The notes beneath the pieces were generated by a model. The model was not told the origin of the DNA. It worked only from the letters and a program-made list of their open reading frames with translations, and made no database searches. DNA of 64,000 nt from contig CADCCB010000023.1 in NCBI GenBank assembly GCA_902799905.1, positions 20,705 to 84,704 of the forward strand, read 5' to 3'. Numbering within the stretch: the first letter of the stretch is position 1; every line of letters begins with the position of its first letter. Below, one piece after another: positions 9,220 through 17,695 of the stretch. The DNA comes from an uncultured Prevotellaceae bacterium. Its GTDB lineage: Bacteria > Bacteroidota > Bacteroidia > Bacteroidales > Bacteroidaceae. Both the position numbers and the translations under genes were made by a program.

Positions 9220-11058
9220 ATGAACAGACAATTATCATTGAGAATCGCCGCAGTGCTGCTCCTTCTGTTGTTGGGAGCCGCCAGTTCTATGGCGCAGCCG
9301 CGTCAGAAGTTCTCGGTTGTCAGTTTTGAACTTGACCAGTTTGACCTGACAGCCAAGAACGAGCAGTACAAGAAGGTGGATGGCAATGGGTCATTGTATG
9401 CCATCATCAAGGTGACATCGACCAATCCCGACGATGACCTGAAGGCCTATAACTTCAACTTCGGCAACATGAATAGTCTGGTGGAGCAGCACGACGGTGA
9501 ACTGTGGGTGTATGTGCAGCGCAATGCGAAGATGGTGACCATCAGCCGCCAAGGCTACACGACGATCAACAGGTATGATCTGCAGACCACCATTGAGGAA
9601 GGGCGCACCTATACCATGCAACTTTCCTCGCAGGGGCCAATAGTACAAAAACAGATGGTATTTTTCCAGATATCACCTGCCGACAGCAGGGCTGTCGTGA
9701 TGATTAAAGGTTCCGGTGCCAATGCAGTCGAAGAGATGCTGAGCACAAATGCCTCTGGGCAGTTGGCAAAAAGTATGTCGCTTGATGTTTACACCTACCG
9801 TGTGATGGCGGAGAACTACTATCCCTCAGAAGGTCGCTTTACATTGAATGACCCTGTACAGACACATGAGGAGACGGTCACCCTGCGTCCCCGTTTCTCC
9901 ATGATTACGCTTGCAGTAGATACCGATGCCGACATCTATGTGGATGGTGAACTCAAAGGGCGTCGCAGTTGGAAGGGACCTCTGAATCCTGGCAACTATA
10001 AAGTGGAATGCCGCCAGCAGAATCATCGGCCAAGTACCCAATCTATTAGTGTGGAAGAAAACAGACCTCAGACATTCACCTTGCAAGTCCCTGCTCCCAT
10101 TACTGGATCGCTTTCTGTCATTTCAGAGCCGTTCGGTGCAAATATCAGTATCGATGGCAAGGACTATGGCACGACTCCTAAAAACATCACTGATTTGCTG
10201 ATAGGCTCTCATCAGGTTAAACTGTCCAAGGCAGGCTATAACGACTTGACTCAGACGGTAATTGTGAAGGAAAATGAGTTTAGCGAGGTAAAAGTCACAT
10301 TAAACAATGTTCCTATAGTAACTACTCCTGTGACAACCGATGAAAAAACCTTCATGGTGACAGGCCATGGCAAGACGGTGAAGTTTAAGATGAAGTTGGT
10401 GAAGGCAGGCACCTTCCAGATGGGGTCATTGACAGGTGATAATGATGAAAAGCGTGTCCATTCCGTGACGCTGACCAAAGACTACTATATGGGCGAGACA
10501 GAGGTGACCCAGGCTCTGTGGTATGCCGTGATGGGGCAGTCGCCGACATCAGATGGTAGCAAGTGGGATTCGTCCTATGGTATAGGCAACGACTATCCTG
10601 CCTATTATATCAGTTATGAGGACTGCCAGCAGTTCCTGACGAAGTTGAGCCAGATGACTGGCCGGAACTTCCGCTTCCCGACGGAGGCCGAATGGGAGTT
10701 CGCGGCCAGGGGCGGCACCAAGAGTAAGGGCTATACGTATGCAGGCAGTAACACGATAGGTGATGTGGCGTGGTATAGTGATAATAGCGGGAACGGGACG
10801 CACGTAGTGGCAGGAAAGAAAGCCAACGAACTTGGGCTGTATGATATGAGCGGCAACGTATATGAGTGGTGCTCCGACTGGTATGGCAGTTATTCGTCGT
10901 CTGCCCAGACAAACCCCATTGGTGCTGTCAGTGGCTCCGGACGGGTTTGCCGTGGCGGTAGTTGGAACAGCTATGCGGAGGGCTGCCGCACTGCCAATCG
11001 CAGCCTACGCAGACCGAGGTATCGCTACGACGACCTTGGCCTCCGTCTTGCCTTGTAG
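9220..11058 (+). CDS. Secreted PEGA/FGE-like protein with variable C-terminus, copy 2
   Basis: 612 aa with the same architecture as the gene at 7241. Signal peptide MNRQLSLRIAAVLLLLLLGA to SMAQ, conserved N-terminal domain, two PEGA domains and a terminal FGE/lectin-like domain (YYMGETEVTQALWYAV, FRFPTEAEWEFAARGG). The first 330 residues are nearly identical to copy 1, whereas the FGE domain is closer to copies 3 and 4, which suggests gene conversion between paralogues. It forms its own unit, bounded by cluster motifs on both sides. Confidence 0.92.
   Translation: MNRQLSLRIAAVLLLLLLGAASSMAQPRQKFSVVSFELDQFDLTAKNEQYKKVDGNGSLYAIIKVTSTNPDDDLKAYNFNFGNMNSLVEQHDGELWVYVQRNAKMVTISRQGYTTINRYDLQTTIEEGRTYTMQLSSQGPIVQKQMVFFQISPADSRAVVMIKGSGANAVEEMLSTNASGQLAKSMSLDVYTYRVMAENYYPSEGRFTLNDPVQTHEETVTLRPRFSMITLAVDTDADIYVDGELKGRRSWKGPLNPGNYKVECRQQNHRPSTQSISVEENRPQTFTLQVPAPITGSLSVISEPFGANISIDGKDYGTTPKNITDLLIGSHQVKLSKAGYNDLTQTVIVKENEFSEVKVTLNNVPIVTTPVTTDEKTFMVTGHGKTVKFKMKLVKAGTFQMGSLTGDNDEKRVHSVTLTKDYYMGETEVTQALWYAVMGQSPTSDGSKWDSSYGIGNDYPAYYISYEDCQQFLTKLSQMTGRNFRFPTEAEWEFAARGGTKSKGYTYAGSNTIGDVAWYSDNSGNGTHVVAGKKANELGLYDMSGNVYEWCSDWYGSYSSSAQTNPIGAVSGSGRVCRGGSWNSYAEGCRTANRSLRRPRYRYDDLGLRLAL
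10942..11058 (+). other. Putative DGR variable region 2
   Basis: 39 codons. This copy keeps AAC and AAT at two positions where others carry changed codons (TGG AAC AGC; GCC AAT CGC) and reads AGC, CGC, TAC and GAC at others. The constant codons TGC CGC and CTTGGCCTCCGTCTTGCC are preserved. Confidence 0.65.
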
Positions 11059-11075
11059 CCTTATTGACAAGACGA

Positions 11076-11105
11076 GGGTTACTTTTCCTCACATTGTGCT
11101 TTAAC
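11076..11105 (+). promoter_or_regulatory. Cluster motif copy 4: GGGTTACTT-N13-GCTTTAAC
   Basis: 57 bp before the LPP20-like gene and 17 bp after the previous stop codon. Perfect first block and spacing. Confidence 0.75.
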
Positions 11106-11132
11106 AGATAAAACCTATAATGTATAGAAAGT

Positions 11133-12977
11133 ATGCGAAACCAATTATTATTGACACTCTTGCTGCTCCTCCCCTTGGAGATGATGGCCCAAAACTGGGA
11201 CTATATCCAACAGTCTGGCGAATACTACTATGGTATCGGCCATGGTTCCACGGAGGCAGAGGCCTCCGAGCAGGCGATGGCTGACCTTGTGAGTATGATA
11301 GCCACAAATGTGTCGAGCGAATTCCAAGAACTGACCGACGAAACGAAAACCAATGGCGCGATAGACCATAAGTCGAGGGTGTTGAACTGCGTGAAGACCT
11401 ATTCGCAGTCGTCACTGACAAACGTGGAGAAATGGGTCGTCGGCAAGGAACCCGATGTGACGGTACGGCGCTATATGAAGCGCTCGGAACTGGCCCGCAT
11501 CTACGACGGCCGTATCGCAAAGGCGAAGGACATGCTGCTGATTGCCGATGAGTCGCTACAAAGAGGGAAAGTGGATATGGCACTGCAATACTACTACTGG
11601 GCTTACTCGCTCATCCGTTCGGTGCAGCGTCCTAATGAGGTGACTGACGAGAAGGGGAGGATTATCACCAACTGGATACCGCTGAAGATAAACGAGATAC
11701 TCAGTAACGTCAGCGTCTCTTTTGAAAAGCGCGACGGAGACTTCGTCGATCTGTTGTTCAACTATGACGGCAAGCCCGTGTCAAGCCTAGAGTACACCTA
11801 CAACGACGGACGGGCAGAGTGCTACGGCACAGCCAAGGACGGACGTGGTATGATGGAGATGGTGCCGGGTTATGAGACGGATACCTATCATCTCAGTATA
11901 GAATATGAATATAAGGGCCAGGCCCGTGGCGATGCCGAGATGCAGAGCGTGCTGGGTGTTATCACCCGTAAGGTTTTTCCAAAGGCAGCCATGAAGGTCA
12001 AGGGAAAAGGCGCCATAGCCAAGACGCAACCCAAAGAGAAAGACAAAAAGGGCGGCAGCCCGAATCTTGTCGATCATACAGGCGTGAACCTGAACCCAAG
12101 CGGTTCGCAGATGCCCAATAATGCCGAGGACTATGCTGATGTGGCCTTCAAGGTGATAGAGGCCATCAAGGCGAAGAACAACACGGAGGCTTCGAAGTAT
12201 TTTACGTTCGAAGGCAAGGAGATGTTCCGCCAGTTGATAGGCTACGGCACAGGACGTGTGGTAGGCAATCCCAACCTGAAGTTCTTCAAGAGTGCCGAGG
12301 GCAAGGTGGTGGCACGCGGTCTGCAGATGTCGTTCTCATTTAACCGTGGTACCAAGAAGACTTTTGTTGAGGATGTCGTGCTGACCTTCAATCAGGCCAA
12401 GCAGATAGAGAGTATTGCCTTTGGCCTAGGACAGGTAGCCGAAGACGATATTCTGTGTAAACACCCTGGATGGAAGGACGAGACCCGCGAGATGCTGATG
12501 GAGTTTCTGGAGAACTACAAGACGGCCTACTGCCTGCAGAGGCTGGACTATATCCGTGAGATATTTGCTGACGATGCTGTGATTATTATTGGCAATGTAG
12601 CCAAAAGACAGTCGCCGCAGACGGGAACGCGCGAGCGCCCCATCTCATTGGAAGGTCAGGAGGTGATTCACTACAACCGCTATACCAAGGATGAGTATCT
12701 GAAAAATCTCAAGCGCTGTTTCGACCGCAACGAGTTCATCAATATCCGCTTTGGCAACAATGATGTACAATGGTTGGAGAAATTCAAGGACGAGGAGATT
12801 TTCGGCATCCAGATCAGTCAGGAGTACAATTCCAGCACATACGGTGACAAGGGCTACCTGTTCCTGTTGGTCAACATGACGAATCACGATCTTCCGCAGA
12901 TTAAGGTGCGCACCTGGCAGCCTAACGAAGTGGACATGACGAAACTATATAATGCCGGCGACTTTTACAATGAATAA
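11133..12977 (+). CDS. Secreted LPP20-like protein of unknown function
   Basis: 614 aa with signal peptide (ends EMMAQ). Residues 20-115 resemble LPP20-type domains: YYYGIGHGSTEAEASEQAMA followed by an alanine-rich helix. Residues 115-230 include a helical, TPR-like stretch (AKDMLLIADESLQRGKVDMA). A lysine-rich linker near 285-305 separates a second half containing two regions that look like stress-induced NTF2-type folds (VAFKVIEAIKAKNNTEAS; REMLMEFLENYKTAYCLQ). The end overlaps the next gene by 8 bp (ATGAATAA), implying translational coupling to the double-FGE protein. Role unknown; placement suggests a structural partner. Confidence 0.8.
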   Translation: MRNQLLLTLLLLLPLEMMAQNWDYIQQSGEYYYGIGHGSTEAEASEQAMADLVSMIATNVSSEFQELTDETKTNGAIDHKSRVLNCVKTYSQSSLTNVEKWVVGKEPDVTVRRYMKRSELARIYDGRIAKAKDMLLIADESLQRGKVDMALQYYYWAYSLIRSVQRPNEVTDEKGRIITNWIPLKINEILSNVSVSFEKRDGDFVDLLFNYDGKPVSSLEYTYNDGRAECYGTAKDGRGMMEMVPGYETDTYHLSIEYEYKGQARGDAEMQSVLGVITRKVFPKAAMKVKGKGAIAKTQPKEKDKKGGSPNLVDHTGVNLNPSGSQMPNNAEDYADVAFKVIEAIKAKNNTEASKYFTFEGKEMFRQLIGYGTGRVVGNPNLKFFKSAEGKVVARGLQMSFSFNRGTKKTFVEDVVLTFNQAKQIESIAFGLGQVAEDDILCKHPGWKDETREMLMEFLENYKTAYCLQRLDYIREIFADDAVIIIGNVAKRQSPQTGTRERPISLEGQEVIHYNRYTKDEYLKNLKRCFDRNEFINIRFGNNDVQWLEKFKDEEIFGIQISQEYNSSTYGDKGYLFLLVNMTNHDLPQIKVRTWQPNEVDMTKLYNAGDFYNE

Positions 12978-15642
12978 ATATATGGACAATCGTTTTATGA
13001 AACCACGTATTTCACGAAAGACGCGAATGGGTGTCTCGCTGATGGCCCTGGTGCTTCTGCTCCTTGCGGGCACAGCAACCACAAATGCCCAGCAGAAGTT
13101 GAAGTTCACGGTTGCCAGTTTCGAACTTGACCAGTTTGACCTGACAGCCAAGAACGAGCAGTACAAGAAAGTGGATGGCAACGGGTCACTGTATGCCATC
13201 ATCAAGGTGACATCGACCAATCCTGATGATGACCTGAAGGCCTACAACTTCAACTTCGGCAACATGAATAGTTTGGTGGAGCAGCACGACGGTGAACTGT
13301 GGGTGTATGTTCAGCGCAATGCAAAGATGGTGACCATCAGCCGCCAGGGTTACACGACGATCAACAAGTATGACCTGCAGACCACCATTGAGGAGGGGCG
13401 CACTTATACCATGCAACTATCTTCGCAGGGAAAGGTCATCAGTATGCAGATGGTGCTTTTCCAGGTGACGCCAGCCGACAGCAAGGCGGTGGTGATGGTT
13501 AAGGGTTCCGGGCCCGATGCTGCGGAGACGATGCTGGGCACGGCTGATGCTTCGGGACAACTGGCCAAAAACATGGAGTTGGGCACGTACACCTATAAGG
13601 TGGTTTCCGAGAACTACTATCCTTCAGAAGGCCGCTTTACCCTTGACGACCAGTCGCAGACACATCATGAAAGTGTCATTCTGCGTCCGCGCTTCTCGCT
13701 GATCACGCTGACTGTAGCCTCAGAAGCCGACATCTATGTGAATGGTGAACGGAAGGGGCGTCGCACATGGCAAGGGCAGTTGAATGCCGGCAACTATCAG
13801 GTGGAGTGTCGACAGCAGAACCATCGCACCACCACGCAGAGCATCAGTGTGGAGGAGAACAAGCCCCAGACGTTCACCTTGCAGGCACCCACGCCCATCA
13901 CAGGCACGCTCTCTATTATCTCTCAGCCGCTCGGTGCCGCTATCAGTATCGACGGCAAGGACTATGGCACGACTCCCAAGAATATCACTGATATGCTGAT
14001 AGGCTCTCATCAAGTCAAACTTTCAAAGGCTGGCTATAATGATGAACTGCTGACCGCCACGGTGAAGGAAAATGAGTTTAGCGAGGTGAAAGTCACATTA
14101 AACAATATTCCTGTAGTGACTACTCCTGAAGCAACAGATGAAAAGACTTTTACCGTGACAGGTAATGGCAAGACAGTGACGTTTAAGATGAAGTTGGTGA
14201 AGGCAGGTACCTTCCAGATGGGTTCAGCGACAAGTAATAATGATGACGAAAAGCCTGTTCATTCCGTGACGTTGACCAAAGACTACTATATGGGTGAGAC
14301 TGAAGTGACCCAGGCTCTGTGGTATGCCGTGATGGGGCAGTCGCCAACATCAGATGGTAGAAAGTGGGAATCATACGATGGTCTTGGTGACAACTATCCT
14401 GCCTACTGCATTAGTTATGAGGACTGTCAACAGTTCCTGACAAAACTAAATCAGATGACCGGCCAGAATTTCCGATTCCCAACTGAAGCCGAATGGGAGT
14501 TTGCGGCTAAGGGTGGTACAAAATCAAAGGGATATACATACGCAGGCAGTAACGCGATAGATGATGTAGGGTGGTATAAAGATGACGGGATGGGGACGCA
14601 CGTAGTGGCAAGAAAGAAAGCCAACGAACTGGGGCTGTATGATATGAGTGGCAACGTATGGGAGTGGTGCTATGACGGGTATGGCAGTTATTCGTCCTCT
14701 GCGCAGACAAATCCCACTGGTGCTGTCAATGTCCCCGAGCGGGTTATCCGTGGCGGCGGTTGGGAATGCCCTGGGGCGCTCTGCCGCACCACCTATCGCC
14801 TCAGCGGCGGGCTGGATGGCACCCAGGGTCTCCGTCTTGCCCTTACATTAAACAATATTCCTGTAGAGACTACTCCTGAAGCAACAGATGAAAAGACTTT
14901 TACCGTGACAGGTAATGGCAAGACGGTGACGTTTAAGATGAAGTTGGTGGAGGCAGGGACTTTCCAGATGGGCTCAATGACAGGCGAAGATAATGAAAAG
15001 CCTGTTCATTCCGTGACGTTGACCAAAGACTACTATATGGGTGAGACAGAAGTGACGCAGGCCCTTTGGTATGCCGTGACGGGAAAGACCATACGACAGC
15101 AGGCCCTTTGGTATGCCGTGACGGAACAGCAGCGTGATATGGCAAAAAAAAGTTATTCTCTTCGTGGCGAAGGCGACGACTATCCTGCCTACTATGTCAG
15201 TTATGCGGACTGCGAGCAGTTCCTGAGGGAGTTGAACCAGATGACTGGCCAGTCGTTCCGTTTCCCGACGGAGGCCGAGTGGGAGTATGCGGCCAGTGGC
15301 GGCAGCAAGGGCATGGGCTACACGTATTCGGGCGGCAACGACATCGGCGATGTGGCCTGGTATGATGGCAATTCGGGGGGAAAAACGCATGCCGTCAAGA
15401 CGAAATCCCCCAACGAACTGGGGCTCTATGACATGAGCGGCAATGTCTGGGAGTGGTGCCAGGACTGGTATGGCAGTTATCCGTCCTCTGCACAGACCAA
15501 TCCCACCGGTCCCTCCAGTGGCTCCGACCGGGTGTACCGTGGTGGCAGTTGGTGCAGCAATGCGACGTACTGCCGCACCGCCTATCGCTACTACTACAGG
15601 CCGTCGCTTCGCTTCGACCTTGGCCTCCGTCTTGCCCTGTAG
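12970..15642 (+). CDS. Secreted protein with two fused FGE-like domains (copy 3)
   Basis: 890 aa from the ATG overlapping the upstream stop; ATGs at 12952, 12982 and 12997 are also in frame, all before a signal peptide ending TNAQQ. The N-terminal domain and two PEGA domains match the paralogues. The first FGE domain ends GLRLAL at codons 14827-14844, but the stop codon is missing and the reading frame runs straight into TLNNIPVETTPEATDEKT, a second copy of the linker and FGE domain. The fusion is a tandem duplication that joined one variable tail to the repeated linker. The second FGE domain also contains a 42-bp in-frame internal duplication (ALWYAVT twice). Confidence 0.9.
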   Translation: MNKYMDNRFMKPRISRKTRMGVSLMALVLLLLAGTATTNAQQKLKFTVASFELDQFDLTAKNEQYKKVDGNGSLYAIIKVTSTNPDDDLKAYNFNFGNMNSLVEQHDGELWVYVQRNAKMVTISRQGYTTINKYDLQTTIEEGRTYTMQLSSQGKVISMQMVLFQVTPADSKAVVMVKGSGPDAAETMLGTADASGQLAKNMELGTYTYKVVSENYYPSEGRFTLDDQSQTHHESVILRPRFSLITLTVASEADIYVNGERKGRRTWQGQLNAGNYQVECRQQNHRTTTQSISVEENKPQTFTLQAPTPITGTLSIISQPLGAAISIDGKDYGTTPKNITDMLIGSHQVKLSKAGYNDELLTATVKENEFSEVKVTLNNIPVVTTPEATDEKTFTVTGNGKTVTFKMKLVKAGTFQMGSATSNNDDEKPVHSVTLTKDYYMGETEVTQALWYAVMGQSPTSDGRKWESYDGLGDNYPAYCISYEDCQQFLTKLNQMTGQNFRFPTEAEWEFAAKGGTKSKGYTYAGSNAIDDVGWYKDDGMGTHVVARKKANELGLYDMSGNVWEWCYDGYGSYSSSAQTNPTGAVNVPERVIRGGGWECPGALCRTTYRLSGGLDGTQGLRLALTLNNIPVETTPEATDEKTFTVTGNGKTVTFKMKLVEAGTFQMGSMTGEDNEKPVHSVTLTKDYYMGETEVTQALWYAVTGKTIRQQALWYAVTEQQRDMAKKSYSLRGEGDDYPAYYVSYADCEQFLRELNQMTGQSFRFPTEAEWEYAASGGSKGMGYTYSGGNDIGDVAWYDGNSGGKTHAVKTKSPNELGLYDMSGNVWEWCQDWYGSYPSSAQTNPTGPSSGSDRVYRGGSWCSNATYCRTAYRYYYRPSLRFDLGLRLAL
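14740..14844 (+). other. Putative internal (orphaned) variable region 3a
   Basis: 35 codons homologous to the other C-terminal variable regions but now in the middle of the fused protein. It is the most diverged copy: it lacks several codons near the end and has changes at adenine-free sites (ACC for GCC, CTG for CCG), as expected if it no longer receives template-directed updates. Confidence 0.55.
15058..15124 (+). repeat. 42-bp in-frame tandem duplication inside the second FGE domain
   Basis: The 25-bp block starting CAGGCCCTTTGGTATGCC occurs at 15058-15082 and again at 15100-15124, a 42-bp period that adds 14 residues (ALWYAVTGKTIRQQ then ALWYAVT). Confidence 0.9.
15529..15642 (+). other. 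Putative DGR variable region 3b
   Basis: 38 codons at the true C-terminus of the fused protein. Variable codons are TAC, TGC, AGC, ACC, TAT, TAC TAC TAC, TTC and GAC; constant codons TGC CGC, GCC, CGC and the adenine-free end match copy 1. The 3' flank to 15797 is nearly identical to that of copy 1. Confidence 0.65.
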
Positions 15643-15728
15643 TCCTTCCTGGCAGAACAGCAGGCAGGCAAGCGTGTCCCACCCTGCAGTCGGCGGGGCG
15701 TACCGAGGCCGCATTCCTGCTTTCATAA

Positions 15729-15758
15729 GGGTTACTTCATCGTTGAATGGGCATTAAT
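15729..15758 (+). promoter_or_regulatory. Cluster motif copy 5: GGGTTACTT-N13-GCATTAAT
   Basis: 69 bp before the fourth FGE-like gene, at exactly the same distance as in the duplicated unit at 9151. Confidence 0.72.
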
Positions 15759-15797
15759 GACGAAAAGAGAATGATTACTATATAACGAAAACTGTCT

Positions 15798-17624
15798 ATG
15801 AACAGACTATTATCATTGAGAATCGCCGCAGTGCTACTCCTACTGTTGATGGGAGCCGCCAGTACTATGGCGCAGCCGCGTCAGAAGTTTTCTGTGTCCA
15901 GTTTCGGCCTCGACCAGTTTGACCTGACAGCCAAGAACGAGGCTTATAAAAAGGTGGATGGCAACGGGTCATTGTATGCCATCATCAAGGTGACATCGAC
16001 CAATCCTGATGATGACCTGAAGGCCTACAACTTCAACTTCGGCAACATGAACAGTTTGGTGGAGCAGCACGACGGTGAATTGTGGGTGTATGTTCAGCGC
16101 AACGCGAAGATGGTGACCATCAGCCGCCAGGGCTACACGACAATCAACAAGTATGACCTGCAGACCACTATTGAGGAAGGGCGCACCTACACCATGCAAC
16201 TTTCCTCGCAGGGAAAGGTGGTCAAGATGCAGATGGTGTTGTTCAATGTGAAGCCAGCCGACAGCAAGGCTATGATAACCATCAAGGGCTCGGCAACAGG
16301 TGATGCCGAAACTCCACTTGGCATCACCGACAGCGAAGGCTTACTGGCCAAAGGACTGAATCAAGACACCTATACTTATAAGGTGCTGGCCGAGGGCTAT
16401 CATCCTTCGGAAGGCAGATTTACGCTAAACGACCAGAATCAGCGTCACGAGGAAACAATCACGTTACGCCCCATGTACTCGGTCATAACGCTAAATGTTA
16501 CATCTGATGCCGATATCTATGTCAATGGTGAGCAGAAAGGCCGTCGCACATGGAAGGGCAAACTGAATGCCGGAACCTATCAGGTGGAGTGCCGTCAGGC
16601 AAATCATCGTCCATCAGTGCAGAGCATCACTGTAGAGGAGGGGACGCCCCAGACGTTTAGCCTTACGGCTCCCACCCCCATCACTGGTTCTCTCTCTGTT
16701 CTCTCGCAGCCATTGAATGCCACCATATATGTTGACGGAAAGGAGCAGGGAGTTTCCCCCATCATTCTCAACGACTTGTTGATTGGTGAGCATTCCATAT
16801 CATTGAAGAAGGCAGGCTATAATGACTTGACTCAGACGGTAACTGTGAAGGAGAACGAGACGACGGAAGTGAACCTGACACTGAATAACATCCCAGTCGT
16901 AATGGACGAGAAGACTTTTACTGTAAAAGGTCACGGCAAGACAGTGACGTTTAAGATGAAGTTGGTGAAGGCCGGTACCTTTCAGATGGGTTCAACGACA
17001 GGTTATGATAATGAAAAGCCTGTTCATTCCGTGACGTTAACGAAAGACTACTATATGGGTGAGACAGAAGTGACCCAGGCCCTGTGGTATGCCGTGATGG
17101 GGCAGTCGCCGACATCAGACGGTAGTAAGTGGGAATCAAAATTTGGCAAGGGCGACAACTATCCCGCCTATAATATCAGTTACGAGGACAGCAAACAGTT
17201 CCTGACGAAGTTGAACCAGATGACTGGCCAGACATTCCGCTTCCCCACCGAGGCAGAGTGGGAGTTCGCGGCCAAGGGGGGCACAAAGTCGAAAGGCTAT
17301 ATGTATGCAGGCAGTAACACTATAGATGATGTGGCGTGGTATGAAAAAAATAGCGGGGACAAGACGCATGTAGTGGCAGGAAAGAACGCCAACGAACTGG
17401 GACTGTATGACATGAGTGGCAATGTCTGGGAGTGGTGCTATGACTGGTATGGCAGTTATTCGTCATCTGCTCAGACAAATCCCACTGGTGCTGTCAGTAG
17501 CTCCCGCCGGGTTGATCGTGGCGGTAGTTGGCGCGGCTACGCGACGTTCTGTCGCGCCGCCTTTCGCTACTCCGACGGGCCGTCAATTCACGGCAGCACC
17601 CTGGGCCTCCGTCTTGCCCTGTAG
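15798..17624 (+). CDS. Secreted PEGA/FGE-like protein with variable C-terminus, copy 4
   Basis: 608 aa. Signal peptide as in the gene at 9220 (ends TMAQP). Conserved N-terminal domain, two PEGA domains (about 230-285, DADIYVNGEQKGRRTWKG; about 295-365, NATIYVDGKEQGVSPI) and FGE/lectin-like domain (FRFPTEAEWEFAAKGGTKSK). The PEGA half is the most diverged of the paralogues, so this copy split off earlier, while its FGE domain remains close to copies 2 and 3. Own transcription unit. Confidence 0.92.
   Translation: MNRLLSLRIAAVLLLLLMGAASTMAQPRQKFSVSSFGLDQFDLTAKNEAYKKVDGNGSLYAIIKVTSTNPDDDLKAYNFNFGNMNSLVEQHDGELWVYVQRNAKMVTISRQGYTTINKYDLQTTIEEGRTYTMQLSSQGKVVKMQMVLFNVKPADSKAMITIKGSATGDAETPLGITDSEGLLAKGLNQDTYTYKVLAEGYHPSEGRFTLNDQNQRHEETITLRPMYSVITLNVTSDADIYVNGEQKGRRTWKGKLNAGTYQVECRQANHRPSVQSITVEEGTPQTFSLTAPTPITGSLSVLSQPLNATIYVDGKEQGVSPIILNDLLIGEHSISLKKAGYNDLTQTVTVKENETTEVNLTLNNIPVVMDEKTFTVKGHGKTVTFKMKLVKAGTFQMGSTTGYDNEKPVHSVTLTKDYYMGETEVTQALWYAVMGQSPTSDGSKWESKFGKGDNYPAYNISYEDSKQFLTKLNQMTGQTFRFPTEAEWEFAAKGGTKSKGYMYAGSNTIDDVAWYEKNSGDKTHVVAGKNANELGLYDMSGNVWEWCYDWYGSYSSSAQTNPTGAVSSSRRVDRGGSWRGYATFCRAAFRYSDGPSIHGSTLGLRLAL
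17508..17624 (+). other. Putative DGR variable region 4
   Basis: 39 codons with GAT, CGC GGC TAC, TTC, GCC, TTT, TAC TCC GAC and GGC AGC ACC at the variable sites. GCC and TTT replace ACC and AAT/TAT of other copies, changes confined to adenine positions of an inferred AAC/AAT/ACC template. Confidence 0.65.
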
Positions 17625-17651
17625 TCATTCAAAAAAAGAGTATAATAATCA

Positions 17652-17681
17652 GGGTTACTTCCAGCCTCTTTCTGCTTTAAA
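17652..17681 (+). promoter_or_regulatory. Cluster motif copy 6: GGGTTACTT-N13-GCTTTAAA
   Basis: 44 bp before the second caspase gene. Perfect match to consensus in both blocks and spacing. Confidence 0.75.
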
Positions 17682-17695
17682 AACAAAAATATCCT

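Noticed and set aside
7241-17624. Calling the four proteins formylglycine-generating sulfatase-modifying enzymes
   Set aside because: The fold signature is there, but the conserved paired active-site cysteines are not evident, several copies lie side by side with variable tails, and no sulfatase is nearby. A binding role is more likely.
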